This document shows positions 11,542 to 24,092 of a DNA stretch of 64,000 bases, piece by piece. The stretch is from Entonaema liquescens (taxonomy: Eukaryota > Ascomycota > Sordariomycetes > Xylariales > Xylariaceae). The stretch spans positions 1,116,001 to 1,180,000 of the forward strand of contig CADCSX010000009.1 in assembly GCA_902805475.1 (NCBI GenBank). Reading direction: 5' to 3'. The position numbers and the translations under genes were made by a program. The notes below the pieces were generated by a model that saw nothing but the letters and a program-made list of their open reading frames with translations, ran no database searches and had not been told where the DNA came from. Each line of letters starts with the position of its first letter. Within the stretch, counting starts at the first letter, position 1.

Positions 11542-13755
11542 ATGCCATCGTATTATTACCATATCAAGCTTGAGGTTTATCCCACACCTACTCCAACGTC
11601 CAAGGGACCTAGGAAAGTATCACAGTCCAACGACGGGCCAACCTGGCTACCGAAAGAGACGTCAAACATCTTCGATAACCTTCCGTCGCATCCCCGAACG
11701 CGAACAGCAACTCAAGTTAATAGAGGGAAGACACCTTTCAGCTGGCAACAAAGTCAATCACCGAATACAAGAACGAAGACCAACTCGAACGTCATCGACT
11801 GCGGGGCACCTCGACCACCTGAATTCCAGGACGATCGGAATATCATACGACTTACCGAGAGGCAGCTCCGGCAACGAACCCTAAGCTTTCCGCCGCCTCA
11901 GTCGTACGTTGCCATAAACCCGCACACCGCAGTTAAGGATTGGCGATTCGGGCAGCTTAGGATTGAGAGTATCGACGTGGATAGTTACGAGGACCGCGGG
12001 AATATGCAGGCATCTTCTGCAGCGGCAGCCGTCGTCGGCCCATCTATGGGAGGTGCAGGCAAGGCTACGAAAGCGAAATACGTCCCGTTTAGCTCTTCGA
12101 AGAACACTGAGTTGGGTTGGGGAATTGTGCATTTATACCGGGAAGAGGCGGAGAGCCCAGAACTTGAGATATCACCCGATCAGATACCTGAAGCCGGCGA
12201 AGAGCAGGACGGCGCGCAAATCGATTGCACTACGGTCTGTATTCCGGCAGTCCCAAGTTATCTGTCTCCAAGCGACTTTCTCGGCTTTGTTGGCGAGAAA
12301 TGGAGGGACAAGGTCAGCCATTATCGTATGGTCATGACGGGTCGGATGAACAGATATCTTGTTCTCATGAAGTTCCGAGAAAGCAAGCAGGCGCAACTCT
12401 TTAGGCGTGAGTTTGACGGCAAGGTATTTAATGACATTGAGGTAAGAGGATTCTCAAAATACTAGAGCACATAAGAGGCTAACTCAACAAAGCCGGAGAC
12501 ATGCACTGTTGCGTTCATTAGGTCTGTCACCTTCGAGAGTCCGACTCATACCAGTGACAGTTTTCCGGATCTCAGTCAAGATCCATTTACACCGTCTACT
12601 TCAGCTACGTCTAATTCGCTAAAGCCATTCCCGCCACCGACACCCAACCTAATCGAACTGCCTACTTGCCCCGTCTGCCTCGAGCGTATGGACGATACTA
12701 CGGGTTTATTAACAATTACCTGTCAACACGTATTCCATTGCTCCTGCCTACAGAAGTGGAAAGGTTCTGGTTGTCCTGTCTGCCGACACACAAACCCAAC
12801 GCTGTCCTCCTCATCATCTTCGAACACACACACTTCAACCCCTTACGACCCTAATAACCCATACACGCAACCTTTTGGTTCCCGTGTATCCAACCTATGC
12901 TCAGTTTGCGACTCTCCAGACGATCTGTGGATATGTCTTATCTGCGGCAATGTGGGTTGCGGGCGGTATAAAGGTGGCCATGCGAAAGAACATTGGAAAG
13001 ATACAGCTCATACTTTTTCTCTAGAGATAGAGACACAGCACGTTTGGGATTACGCCGGTGATATGTGGGTGCATCGCTTGATTAGGGACAAGGGTGATGG
13101 CAAAGTTGTGGAGCTACCTGGTCGTCAAGGAGGGCCCATGGGATCCGACGAACATGAAGACCAAGACGTAGTGCCTCGTGCGAAACTTGAAAGTATTGGT
13201 ATGGAGTATACTCATCTTCTTAGCAGCCAGTTAGAGAGCCAGCGCGTATACTTCGAGGAGATGCTCTCAAAAGCTGCGGACAAGGCGACAAAAGCATCCG
13301 CGGCCGCAGAGAACGCCGTGGCCCAAGCGTCGCGGGCACTAAAGGAGCTTAAGACACTTCAAGAGGAACAAGATCGGTTACGCACTGAGACGATCCCGGG
13401 ACTTGAGAGGGATCTGGAACGTGAACGTAATCGGGCTACTAAATCTACGGATCTTGCGCGAGGACTAGGCAAGAGTCTACAAGAGGAGAAGAAGGTCTCG
13501 GAGGGGCTCATGAAACGGATCGAACATATGAACAAGGAGCTGGAAAGCCTGGGCGAACAGGTGAAGGTGTTGAAGCTAGAGAATGCAGATCTGAAGGACC
13601 AAAACCACGACTTGACCATGTTTATCTCGGGCCAGGAAAAGCTCAAGGAATTAGAAGCTGAGGGCAAAGTCGAAGAGGGCGAGGTCCAAGAGGGTAGCGT
13701 TTCTGTGCCCGAGGACAAGAGACGTCGGAAGGGAAAGGGGAAAAGCAAGAACTGA
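11542..13755 (+). CDS. ETP1: BRAP2/Etp1-type RING and UBP zinc-finger E3 ubiquitin ligase
   Basis: A predicted cytoplasmic ubiquitin ligase of the BRCA1-associated protein 2 family (yeast Etp1, linked to ethanol tolerance). Exons are 11542-12441 and 12493-13755 (720 residues). The 51-nt intron has GTAAGA, branch point GCTAAC and AAAG. The junction restores the conserved FNDIE-PETCTVAF stretch of the BRAP2 domain (residues about 190-330). A RING finger starts at Cys359 (CPVC...CQHVFHCSC...CPVC). A UBP-type zinc finger starts at Cys436 (CSVC, CLICGNVGCGRY, GHAKEHW). A long coiled coil covers about 530-690, followed by a Lys-rich tail. This order (BRAP2, RING, zf-UBP, coiled coil) is diagnostic. 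It lies next to polyubiquitin on the same strand, which may be chance. Confidence 0.96.
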
Positions 13756-15384
13756 TTTTCATTCATAATAATAATTGCACGACATCTATCGGTGCTACAT
13801 GGTGACGTCTAAAGCAATCTAGTGGGATGATTGCCTTTCCCTTTCCCCGTTAACGCACATATTTAAGTGGCGGCCATTGCGACACGAGCGAACGAGTATT
13901 TGACATGCCACAAGGCTCTTGGAGGCGACTAGAAGTTTTAGCGAGAGTAGGGAGAAGAAAAAAAAAAAAAGAAAGAAAGAAAGAAAGGAGAAAGAAAGTT
14001 TAGTTATCACGCGAGGCTTGTATATCGACACACCGGAATTTTTGAAGATATCTCGGCCTAGGTGTTCGCGCGATTGTCTTAAGTCGTATATCGATCCGCA
14101 TATCTGGGGAGCTCACATGCACAGTTACCTAGGTAAGCCTTTAATTACCTAGGTACTTGTTGTAATGACAGGATATGCGACGCCGTTTTTAATTAGCGAC
14201 TGATATATGACTTGCATTCGTATCTGCCAGCTTCCGTGATTGTGCTCCGCCTTGCATGGTTTTTACATATATTATGGGCCTCCTTTACGCGTAGCAAGCT
14301 GCAGACCGGGAACAAGACGATAAGCCGTACATACATAGTAACAACTTACTAAAACAATGAGATAGATACTACATACCTAGCCTGATAGTACTCGGTGAGC
14401 CAGAGATACACAAGAATTACTATTAGAAATAGGTGTAACGGATCCAGTCTGTTGGGAATTTCCAATTCTTATAATCCAATGATAAACAGATATATCTAAG
14501 TCAAAATAGGCGTAGATATGTGAGGAATCAATACATCGAATCGATAATTACTTATGTATCGAACAAGAAAATACATTCGACAACTTGTATATAGATGATA
14601 CAAAATACATGGGGATTAGTAGGAAACCCACTTAATTTATAGTACCTTTCACAAGCCAGCAACCTCGGGCGAACGGCCACTAAATGTACCTACCCCTCGG
14701 CCCCTCCTCCAGCTGTGGCGCCGAGAATCTGACATTCTGCCAAGATTCCAGTCGCTTCCAGTGTGTCCAGGGCTTATGCAGGCAGCTGGCAGGACACCAC
14801 GCGCTGTGGCTGCATTTTCCAAATGCGCAAGTATTCTAGACCTGGATTCTGGCCTGTGATTGATGAGCTTTTTTTTTTTTTTTTTTCTTATTTTATTAAA
14901 CCTGCCCGAGAAGAGATCTACACTGCGTTTTCTTGTCACTCCATCATTCTTCAACAAGAATGACGCTCTCGATTACTGCTGGTGTGTTCTAGAGCCATTG
15001 ATAATTAAATCTACTTCTCTTTAATTTTATTTTTTATTTTTTTCTCGCCGTCCGGGGATTTAAACTAGGCTTTCTAACTAATAGCTTGAGCCCGGACTTC
15101 CAATCTGGCTTTCTGGCTTTTTAATACCTAATCCCATTCGTTTGACACATCCACCATCCCCAAGTTCTTAACAACGTGACCGTTTCTAAACCCACTCGAG
15201 TCCGCGCGCAACTCCCCGGAAAACACTATTTACAAGTCGCTAGCTAAACGAATAATCCCCGCCAATTCCCTCGCTGCTACTAACTTTCTTCGGTTGGTAT
15301 ATGGATTAAGTATCATTGCGATAATATCTGTCCAATTTACTCTCCTCCCGCATATCAGACGACCTTCGATTGCTCTTCGAAACC
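13756..15384. other. Intergenic region
   Basis: No supportable gene. It contains a GAAA-rich tract (about 13955-13995), two exact ACCTAGGT palindromes at 14127 and 14147, and a 17-nt T run near 14870. A pyrimidine-rich stretch before the acyltransferase could be its leader. Confidence 0.6.
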
Positions 15385-17640
15385 ATGGCCGACGGCAAGC
15401 CGCCGAAGAGGCACGGCCTTCCGCCGTTGCAAAGCCAAAACCTACTAAAGAACTATACCCTATGTCGGACTGGAAATACGACGCCTTCTTACACACTTTC
15501 TCCGTCCTAGTAGACCTGTTCTTCCGAGAAGTCCACCCGCGAGGCGCGTGGCGGGTGCCGAGGACCGGTCCTATTCTATTCGTCGCCGCGCCGCACGCGA
15601 ACCAATTCGTCGACGGCCTGGTCTTGCAGCGGACCTTGAAAACGAGGCCAACCGCCGAGTAGGCCTGCTCATCGCCGAGAAATCCGTGCACGGCTTCATC
15701 GGATGGGGATCACGCCAGACTGGGTCGGTCCCTGTGGGCCGGGCACAGGATAAAGCGAAACCCGCTTCGGGCCTTATCTACCTGCCCGATCCTATCAACG
15801 ACCCAACTCTGATCCGAGGCGTGGGCACGGACTTCGAAAAGGAAGCCGAGGTTGGCGGTATGGTGTTCCTACCCTCCGTGAAGGGCCAGTCGGGTAGCTC
15901 GGTCGATATTGCCAAGATCGTTGGGCCCGAGGAGATTCGAATCAAACGGCCGTTCAAGGGAAGGTCCCCTTGTATCAATTAACCGGTCGGGACGATATCG
16001 ACGAGAAGGGAAATTTCACTAATAAGGAATTGAGAGGTCCGAAAGATGGCTTTGAGGGTACTAAGTTTAAGTTGGCGCCTCATATTGACCAGACTGAGGT
16101 TTATAAGGCGGTTTTCCACCGTCTCAGATCGGGCGGCTGTATTGGAATCTTCCCCGAGGGAGGTAGCCATGACAGGACGGAATTGTTACCGCTGAAAGCC
16201 GGTGTTGCCATCATGGCGTTGGGTACCCTAGCCGAAGATCCCGATTGTGGATTACAGATTGTTCCCGTGGGTATGAATTACTTCCATGCCCACAAGTTCC
16301 GATCACGGGCGGTTGTCGAATTTGGAGCACCTTTCCAAATCCCGAGAGATCTAGTTGAAAAGTATAAGAACAACGAGAGGAGAGATGCCATTGGCCAGAC
16401 CCTCGATATGGTGCACCAGGCTCTGAGCGCTGTTACGGTATCGGCTCCAGATTACGATACCCTCATGTGCATACAGGCGGCCCGGAGACTATATAATACC
16501 GGGAAGAAGCTACCCTTGCCTATGGTGGTGGAACTGAACAGGAGGCTAGCTGTCGGTTTCTCGAAATACAAGGATGACCCACGTATTATCGACTTGATGA
16601 ACAATGTCAAAGATTACAACAAGCAGCTCCGCTACCTCAATATCAAGGACCACCAAGTGTCCTATGCTAAGATGACACTCCCCACGGTCATTGTTACTCT
16701 CCTATATCGAATCGTCAAACTCCTAGTCCTTTCTATCGGTGTGATACCCGGTTTATTCCTCTTCGCCCCGGTGTTTGCCGCATCTAAGATTATTAGCCAT
16801 AAGAAGGCCAAAGAAGCGTTAGCGGCTTCGTCGGTTAAGATTCAGGGCCGGGATGTCATGGCTACGTGGAAACTCCTGGTCGCTATGGCTTTTGCACCCG
16901 TGCTCTACAACCTGTACTCCATCTTGCTCTCGTTTAAGGTATACCAAGACCATCTATGGGGCTATGTGCCGGAGTGGGTACCGTTCTGGTTGGTCTTCGT
17001 TGCGGGCTGGATCGTCTTCCCGGCGATTACATTCGCCGCGTTACGATTCGGCGAGGTTGGCATGGACATATTCAAATCCCTCAGGCCTCTCGTGTTATGC
17101 ATTAGCCCGACATCTGGCTATAGTATCCACAAACTCCGGGAGCGGAGAGCAGAGTTGTCGGAGAAGGTGGTCCAAGTGATCAACGACCTCGGGCCCGACA
17201 TGTACGAGGACTTCGAACACACGCGTCTGGTGGCGGACCCGTCCCGCGTGGATGGTTCGCTCTCGCTTAAGGAACCATCCGGCGCTCCGGACAGGACGGA
17301 GCCGACGCCGCCGGACTCACCGCACCTATCGAGGAAGAACACGACCAAGTCCAGCCAGGCGATACCGCGGAACGAGTCGTTCAGCAACATCGGGGCGATC
17401 GGCATGTTCGCGACGAGGCCCCCCTCGCGGTCGCGGAGCCGCAGTAGCAGCAGCGGAGGCGGCTTCGGGTCAGGCGGGTTCCCGGTATCGGGGTTCACGG
17501 CGCTCGACACGCACGAGGGGTTCAACGAGGCGAGCAATAAGATCAGGGCGGCGATGAGGCAGAGGGGCCAGCTGAGGAGGAGGAAGAGCGGGGTTTCGTC
17601 GGATGGGGAGGGTAGTGAGGGGGGTGTGAGTATGGGATGA
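15385..17640 (+). CDS. SCT1: Glycerol-3-phosphate/DHAP acyltransferase, frame interrupted
   Basis: Acylates glycerol-3-phosphate or dihydroxyacetone phosphate at sn-1, the first step of phospholipid and triglyceride synthesis, in the ER membrane (Sct1/Gat1 family). Visible motifs are the acyltransferase block PHANQFVDG, then LIAEKS, GPEEIR and FPEGGSHD, then C-terminal membrane segments and a Ser-rich tail. The frame changes three times: after the CCC at 15458-15460, in the AAAA at 15639-15642, and near GGAAGG at about 15957-15962. Each behaves as one missing base, and family-like sequence continues across each. The three losses sum to one codon, so the start frame equals the final frame; intact length would be about 752 residues. 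ATG 15385 is chosen because the following peptide (MADGKPPK) runs into the conserved region; ATG 15462 is the alternative and avoids the first shift. Confidence 0.9.
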
Positions 17641-19632
17641 GGGGAGTGGTGAAGGTACGAACCTTCTCCTAAGTTTGGTTTGGCTTGGTTTGTTTGATTT
17701 TTTTTCGTTTGTGTAAGGGTTAGGTACAAACCTAATTAGAGGTAGAAAGAGGGACACTGGACTGGGGGCGGATAAATAAGTCTTTTGAGTTAGGATCGAA
17801 GGAAAGAAAAGAAAGAAAGAAGGGGTTGAATTACTTGTAATAGGGTAAGGGTTTGAACTGTGAAAAGTGAGGCAGAGAGAGAGAGAGAGAAGTTGAAATA
17901 GGAGTAACTAATGTATACCCGAGCGTACAGTATGTTGGTGGACAGGTAGGTAGATCGTCGTTGATATGTTTATGCAGCAACTGTTTGATCACGAGAAGAT
18001 TAAGATTAAGATCAAGATTAGGAGCAAGAGGATAAAAATGAGGATTGAGGACGAGGATGAGGGTGTAATGACAATTTAATTTCAACTTTGATTGTGTTTC
18101 TGTGTGTGATGATTACTCGGTTACGGACTAGGAGTTATGAGCTGAGTTTAATACGTCTTCAGATTTCATGATGGTTGATAGAAATTGTCCGGTATGCGGT
18201 GTCACTCTAAGTGCGTCCATTACCAATATATTAGATAGTACCGTATAAGTTGTTTTTACAATTGGCTATGCAAGACTCTCAGCCCGAGTCCTCATAAAAG
18301 CTAACAATCCGTATAACAGTAACACATCGAATCTCGCTGCGTAGGTGAGATGAGTAAGTGAAACCCAAGTACAATGAATCGAAGGAAATCCTAATCCTTG
18401 GCAGGGGTTAGAGCCAGTCAGAGGGTCGAGGTCGATCTGATTATGCTTAGTATGGTATTTGGGGAGGTGTGTTACATACGCATGTAACATGGTTACGAAG
18501 CATTTTTAACCGTATCACCGTTTAGCTGGGCATGTAAGTCGATCACTCCTTTTCGTCGAGGTTGGTGGGTCGGTCATTACTTGGCAGCTGGTACTACAGC
18601 CTTACCGATATTCAGGACGGATTTAAGAGGAGATAAATGTAAGTAATAATATGCATGGCATTACGACTGCCGGTGAGATGCCGTCAAGGTGTTTCTATTC
18701 TCCTCGAGTTACCATTATCACCCTATTATTATATTATTATATATGTATATTATATATGTATGTTATGTTTAAAGAAGATTACCTAATCCATGCAGCAACA
18801 AGCATAATACCAGTCACCACGGCAGTGAATAGTGGTAAATGGCAGCCTGTGTGCATTGGCGGTGATGGGGATGGGGATGGAGTCCCAAGGATACGCGGCA
18901 GCTCGGAGGCCGAAGAACATACTCCGAGGTTGGATACTCCGACCGAGGCAGGTATAATAGGACACACCCGACGGGTTTAGGTCTCAAATAGAAACTCTTC
19001 TAATTTCGAGTTTGTCATCCTCCAGTCTTCCCCCTTTTCTTCTTTATTTTTCGGGTTTCGCCTTGCAAGTTTTAGAAGACAGGCGTTAGATGTCTCTTGG
19101 TTAACCTCGGAGATATCGCATTAGGATTTGATATATATCGTGCGACAACAACCAAATTTCGTCAGCACAACAACAGTAGATACAAACGGACGTGCGCATT
19201 TGTATTCACCTGGTGTTTGTGAGAGGCGAGAAAAAAAAAACTGGTCGCATAGTGACTGGGAATAATATCTAGTTCCCGGTTATGTAAGTATTACGACGTT
19301 TCTACATAGTACTTTGTCTCACGCCACAAGCAACGGATAACCCGTAATCCCTTGCTTCTCCTTCTCTCCTTCCCAGGAACAAACCCGCCTAATTCCCCCA
19401 AACTCCGACCCCACCTATCATACCCCAGCCTGCAGCACTAACCACAATCTTCGGATCAGATAAGATATTGGCAGCTCACCCCCTGCCCCACCATAGCTTA
19501 AGACGCATCTTCCATCTAGAAGCTTTACGACTTACATAATTAATCCCCACCATTGACCGAAAAAGGTCAATTGGGTTGATTTAATTGGGAGAAGAGGAAG
19601 AAAAATAGAAGCGAGGGAGAGACTAGATAAAG
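17641..19632. other. Intergenic region with simple repeats
   Basis: No supportable gene. It contains GAAA and GA tracts (about 17800-17891), AAGATT-type repeats near 17996, and an AT-rich microsatellite at about 18720-18765. The last 300 bases are probably the promoter of the Apd1-like gene. Confidence 0.6.
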
Positions 19633-20772
19633 ATGGCTGCAGGTCTGCTCTCGCTGATCGGAGGGGCCCGGCGCGCGCTGACCGGGAGCGCGCGCGCGAC
19701 GGAGCTGTTCCCGCAGACCCGCCCGGATGTCGACGGCGAGGCGTGTAAGCACGACTGCGAGAGCTGCACCGTTAAGTACCCGCGGCACTTCAAGGTCGAG
19801 GAGTCGCACCCGCTGTACGGCAATATCAAACCGTGGAGCACGCATGTCATTGTCGCGACGAGTAAGTCGGATTGGAAGAGAGATGTGGAGGATGAGAAGG
19901 GGAGCGTGATGGAGGCGTTCGGACATGCTAGTAAGCCTGGCAATGGGGTATGTTTTTTTTTTTTTTTAATTCCTATTGTCCTGTCCTTTTTAATTGATAT
20001 GTAAGAAGAATCGAACCATACTAATACAATCCCAGCGTCTCATGCTCTCAGCGTCTAACATGCCCACGCCGTCGCACCACGCGGATTACTCGCAGCCTAC
20101 ATCCATCCTAGTGCTGCCCGCCTTCACCATCATCGACAACGTGACGCCGCCCGCCGTCCCTCCCTCGTGAACAAGTACATCTCGCGCGCGCCCACCACCT
20201 CGGACCCGCTCGACCCCATCTCCTCCCGCAGACCATCCCCTCGTCCCGCTCCGCCGTCGGCGACATGCGCGCGCGCCCGTGCCCCCACCGCGCCGTCGTC
20301 CTGCTGTGCTCCCACCGCACCCGCGACGCCCGCTGCGCCCAGAGCGCGCCCCTCATCAAGAAGGAGCTCGAGCGCCACCTGCGCCCGCTCGGGCTCGACC
20401 GCGACCTCGACGACGAGCGGCCCGGCGGCGTCGGCATCTACTTCGTCAACCACGTCGGCGGCCACAAGTACTCCGCCAATGTCCTGGTCTACCGCCGGCC
20501 AGACGCGTTCGGTCTCGATACGGTGAGTCGCGGAAATTGCCCCGGGCCAGGAACCGCCGGTCAAGGCTGTGAAGCCCGTGCCTGAGGAAGATGGGGAGGG
20601 GAAGGGGAGGGAGCCGGATGTTGGTGCTGGCCAGTGTATCTGGCTCGCGCGGGTGCGGCCTGAGGACTGTGAGAATTTGGTTCGGTATACGATTTTGCAG
20701 GGGAAGGTTGTTAAGCCTGATAAGCAGCTGAGAGGCGGGTTTGATCGGAGTACGGGGATGATGAGTTGGTAA
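19633..20772 (+). CDS. Apd1-like thioredoxin-fold [2Fe-2S] protein, frame interrupted
   Basis: A sucrase/ferredoxin-like protein related to yeast Apd1. These proteins bind a [2Fe-2S] cluster with two Cys and two His. The motif C-X8-C (CSHRTRDARC) and H-X3-H (HVGGH) are both present, followed by a conserved WLARVRPE segment and a terminal Trp typical of the family. The intron is 19948-20035 (GTATGT, TACTAAT, CCCAG). Exon 2 has four apparent single-base losses: CCC at 20158-20160, CCC at 20225-20227, near 20521-20526, and the CCCC run near 20540. Conserved sequence continues in the shifted frame each time, and adding four bases makes the coding length divisible by three (351 residues). Exon 2 is very GC-rich. 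This could be a decayed gene, but the motifs on both sides of each break argue for assembly error. Confidence 0.85.
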
Positions 20773-23700
20773 ATTAAGTATATGCTCTGGGATAAGAGCA
20801 TTGGTGTCTTAGACAGAATGTGAATTCGGCGCGGTTTCTAGAGTAGAAATTGGGAGTCTGCATACCATCATTGAGCATTGTTAAGAAGTATAGATGTTAT
20901 GACTTATGTGGTGGGCTGGCGTGGTGGTTTCGTTTACATTTACAGACCATAATGGTTCTTGTTCATGATAACAGACACAATAACGGATGTCTAATAGGGG
21001 CGAGAAGACCAACCTTTCTACTATAGCTTCCTGTGTTAATGTCTCACATGTGATAGCTATTACGAATAGATAGATAGTCGAATTTAGTATAGTGAATTAG
21101 AGTTCTCAAGAGTGAGTAATCGTGGGATTTATCAATGCTTTGTCTCGCTCTATTTGTACTTATGACCGAGAATTCCTTCGAAGGTAGGGCGCCTTTCGAG
21201 CACCGCGCTTTTACTAAAGAATCGATTGCATGTGGATATGAAGATTCGATTTGATCTACTTTTAAACAGATGTGTTCCCTATTTATTTTGATGAATTTTA
21301 TGAAATTTATTAAACCCATTGCCCAGTTTAGTAATTCTCGAAGTCAGGATCCCCAATCCAATATGTGCTTATTTGAATATTGCATAAAATGTAAAATGTA
21401 GATGTTAATAAGGATGGGTTAAGCGTGCATGATTTCTAGTGGTTATATTATTAAGTCAATTCGTCCATTTTATTCAATAATAGCTTGATAAAGTTTCTAT
21501 AATACTATAATATTTACTATTGTAGGAACAGGTGAGAAAAGCTGAACCAATCATGCTGAACGAGTAACTTGAGAATTTTCAACCTTTGTTTTGATCCGGT
21601 TGAAAAGTGGGAATATTAAACGTATATGTAACAGGTACTTCGTACTTACACTTCCGTAAGGATGGTAAACTAACATTTAAGGCTCCATCGTTCCATACTA
21701 TATGAATAAAAGGTACGTTCCGCAAGTAACTTACAAAGCAATTTTTATAAGAAAGGTACGTAATATCCTGTTTTAGAACGACTTGGCAATTACCTACTTA
21801 TGGATTGTGTATTAGGCACTCTGGAAGTGGGGAACTTCTACTGCCTGAAAGTTTACCTATCATCCTTGCGGAGGTGTATGATTTCAAGATTTTTGCCGTG
21901 GGTTGTCGATCATTTACCTAAAGGGGCGCATTATATTATGGCCATAACCTATCAGCTTATTTGCCCACCATCTATCTCCCAAAGTGAGGATGTGGGACGA
22001 GCAAAAAAAACTCCAGCCTGTAAAGATTGGTGGCCTGCCTTAGCAATAGATAAGGCTATGGATTTTCTTTTCAGATTGACGTTTCTGCCTCCAACAACGA
22101 AAAACGACAGGTCAGAAAGGTATTGCATGGTATTATTTGGGTTATAGTTACTACCTTTCTTGTACATGTGATGGTAATCCATTTAACCTCAGCGTACATG
22201 CCACTACCTGACTCCCTACTTAACATATGGTTAATATAGTATAGTTAAAACTATTGCAAATGTTGAAGTTGGGTTTAGTGTAAGCAAAAGCCTTGCACGG
22301 GAAAAAATATAAGCATGGTTTACAGGAAAACAAGCTTAGTTTAAAGGTTTTATAAGGAGTTATTAAGTTTAACCGGTATTTGTTAAGTTTTTCTTAACTT
22401 TTCTGAACTTAGCTTAGTTTGATTGACTTTAATAAAAACAATATCTATCTTTACTGAGATTTGACCAGTTACATTTTGGGTTCAATCAATCATAAAAGCT
22501 TATGTTTAAATTGGGAAGGCAGTAGTAAGAGGCAAAACTCAGCCCATGAGTCAGCGAAACACAAATGCTTTATGGTGTCATTCGCTACCTACCAGCTGTC
22601 TTTATCTAGATCTGTAACCGCGTCCTCAAATTCCAGTGGGAACACGCTGCATAGGCTCCCCTGGAAGTTAGAAGCGACCGGGTTGCTGGTTTGGTCCAAG
22701 GGTTCGAACCCGTCAGAAGAAATGTTTGATGACCGCTCTTGGCACCGGATTGTACCGAAATATATCGGTGCCAAAACCGGCCATTGGTTATTTCTTCTGA
22801 CTGCACAGCATAAATCATGGGGGTTTTTCTTTTATTCTATTCATGTGCTGTACTGGATGATAGACCGTACGGAAGATAACTAGGTACGTACTATAAGAGT
22901 ATTACTTTGCAAACACCAAACTTCAAATAACAAGCTATTAACAAGGCTCATTCAATCCCCAAATTTACCCTTTTTTCAAATAAAAAAGTACTCTACCTTG
23001 ACCTATTCTAGGGGTTAGAACGTCTTATCGTTTGAATAGAACTACGTAGTAATATAGTCTTGTGCTCTCAACTACGGATGTGTTACAAGTACATTGTTAT
23101 CGAAGTCTGATTAGCCAAGTCCATAAGAACAATGGGGTATATTAGGTAGCTTGTAGCGCATTCGGAGTTAAGGACACAACAGAATCTTCAAAATTGAGAC
23201 TCTTTTCGGCAGAACCACCCTTGTCTGGGGCTAGGTGGGAACCGAAGGAGACTTCCGGTTGATGTGGCATGTGCTGGCAGGAACCTTATGTCAGGTGTCG
23301 AACTAGCTTCGATCATCCAATTGTCGTTGAAGGTATAAATCCATTAGTCTACGTTGAATGTATGTGCTGGACTCAGGGCAGTCTTCCTTTAATTTGACAC
23401 CCGTCAAAGCCTGGAAAGAAGTGCGGATTTGATAAGTACTAACATACCAAATAGTCCACTTTCTTCTTTGCATAACTCTATCAAATCATCTCTTATTTCT
23501 TTAAACCAAACCTCAGAATAATATCTAAATGGACTCTATTGCAAGATGATTTTTAGCACCTTTTGCGTACATTGATTCCGGTGGCAATCTTTGGTGAAAG
23601 GAACTTTTCTGTTAGGCAGTTATTTTGACGGCTTTCTACAGGCCTGTCGCAACGCGCACTCCTACTTGGCGCACGTTGCATCGCCGACGGACCACAGCCC

Positions 23701-24092
23701 CGGTCTGTGGTCGTGATGTTCAGGTTCCATAAGTAGATCATCAATGTGGACCTCACATGCATTTCCAGCGAACCCAGGTAGACTACAAGACTAAGGTGTT
23801 ATACATATCACGACTTGTATGTGAGTACTTCTATTTAAGGCCGGATTGGGTCTGGTAGAAGATTTTACTATAAGAGAGAGAACCACCGCGACTTTGGAGG
23901 GCCCACGTCTAATTCTCCCCCCCTTTCGAGGCTTATAAAGACCATGCTCTCCTAATTTCAGCCTCCCACTCCCCTTTACGGCATGTTAGATACGAATATT
24001 CTCTATAGGACATTCAACCACTCAGCCTTATCCAATCAAGACTACCAGAATATTAACTTTCTCCCGCCTACCACTAGATTACAGCTCACTTT
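20773..24092. other. Gene-poor, AT-rich region
   Basis: In 3.3 kb I find no recognisable gene. The longest frames (21800-22147 and 22461-22883, plus) show no domain, signal peptide or membrane segment and are probably chance. The region contains the 90-nt hairpin described separately. The last 100 bases lead into the serine protease gene. Confidence 0.55.
22712..22801. repeat. 90-nt imperfect inverted repeat (hairpin)
   Basis: Outer arms GTCAGAAGAAAT (22712-22723) and ATTTCTTCTGAC (22790-22801) are perfectly complementary. In the same register, CCG (22733-22735) pairs with CGG (22778-22780) and TTGGCACCG (22739-22747) with CGGTGCCAA (22766-22774). Most of the 9-nt stretch between the first two arms pairs if G-U is allowed. 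It could be a small MITE-like relic or a structured transcript. No target-site duplication is evident. Confidence 0.7.

Noticed and set aside
17118..17729. 203-residue antisense ORF (minus)
   Set aside because: A shadow of the acyltransferase 3' end.
20130..20801. 223-residue antisense ORF (minus)
   Set aside because: A shadow of the GC-rich Apd1-like exon, with no domain and biased composition.
22695..22720. tRNA T-arm-like GGTTCGAACC
   Set aside because: The flanking bases do not form a T-stem or acceptor stem in either orientation, and no D-arm is found at the right distance. It is a palindrome next to the hairpin.
22461..22883. 140-residue plus-strand ORF
   Set aside because: No domain or membrane pattern, and it covers the hairpin; likely chance.
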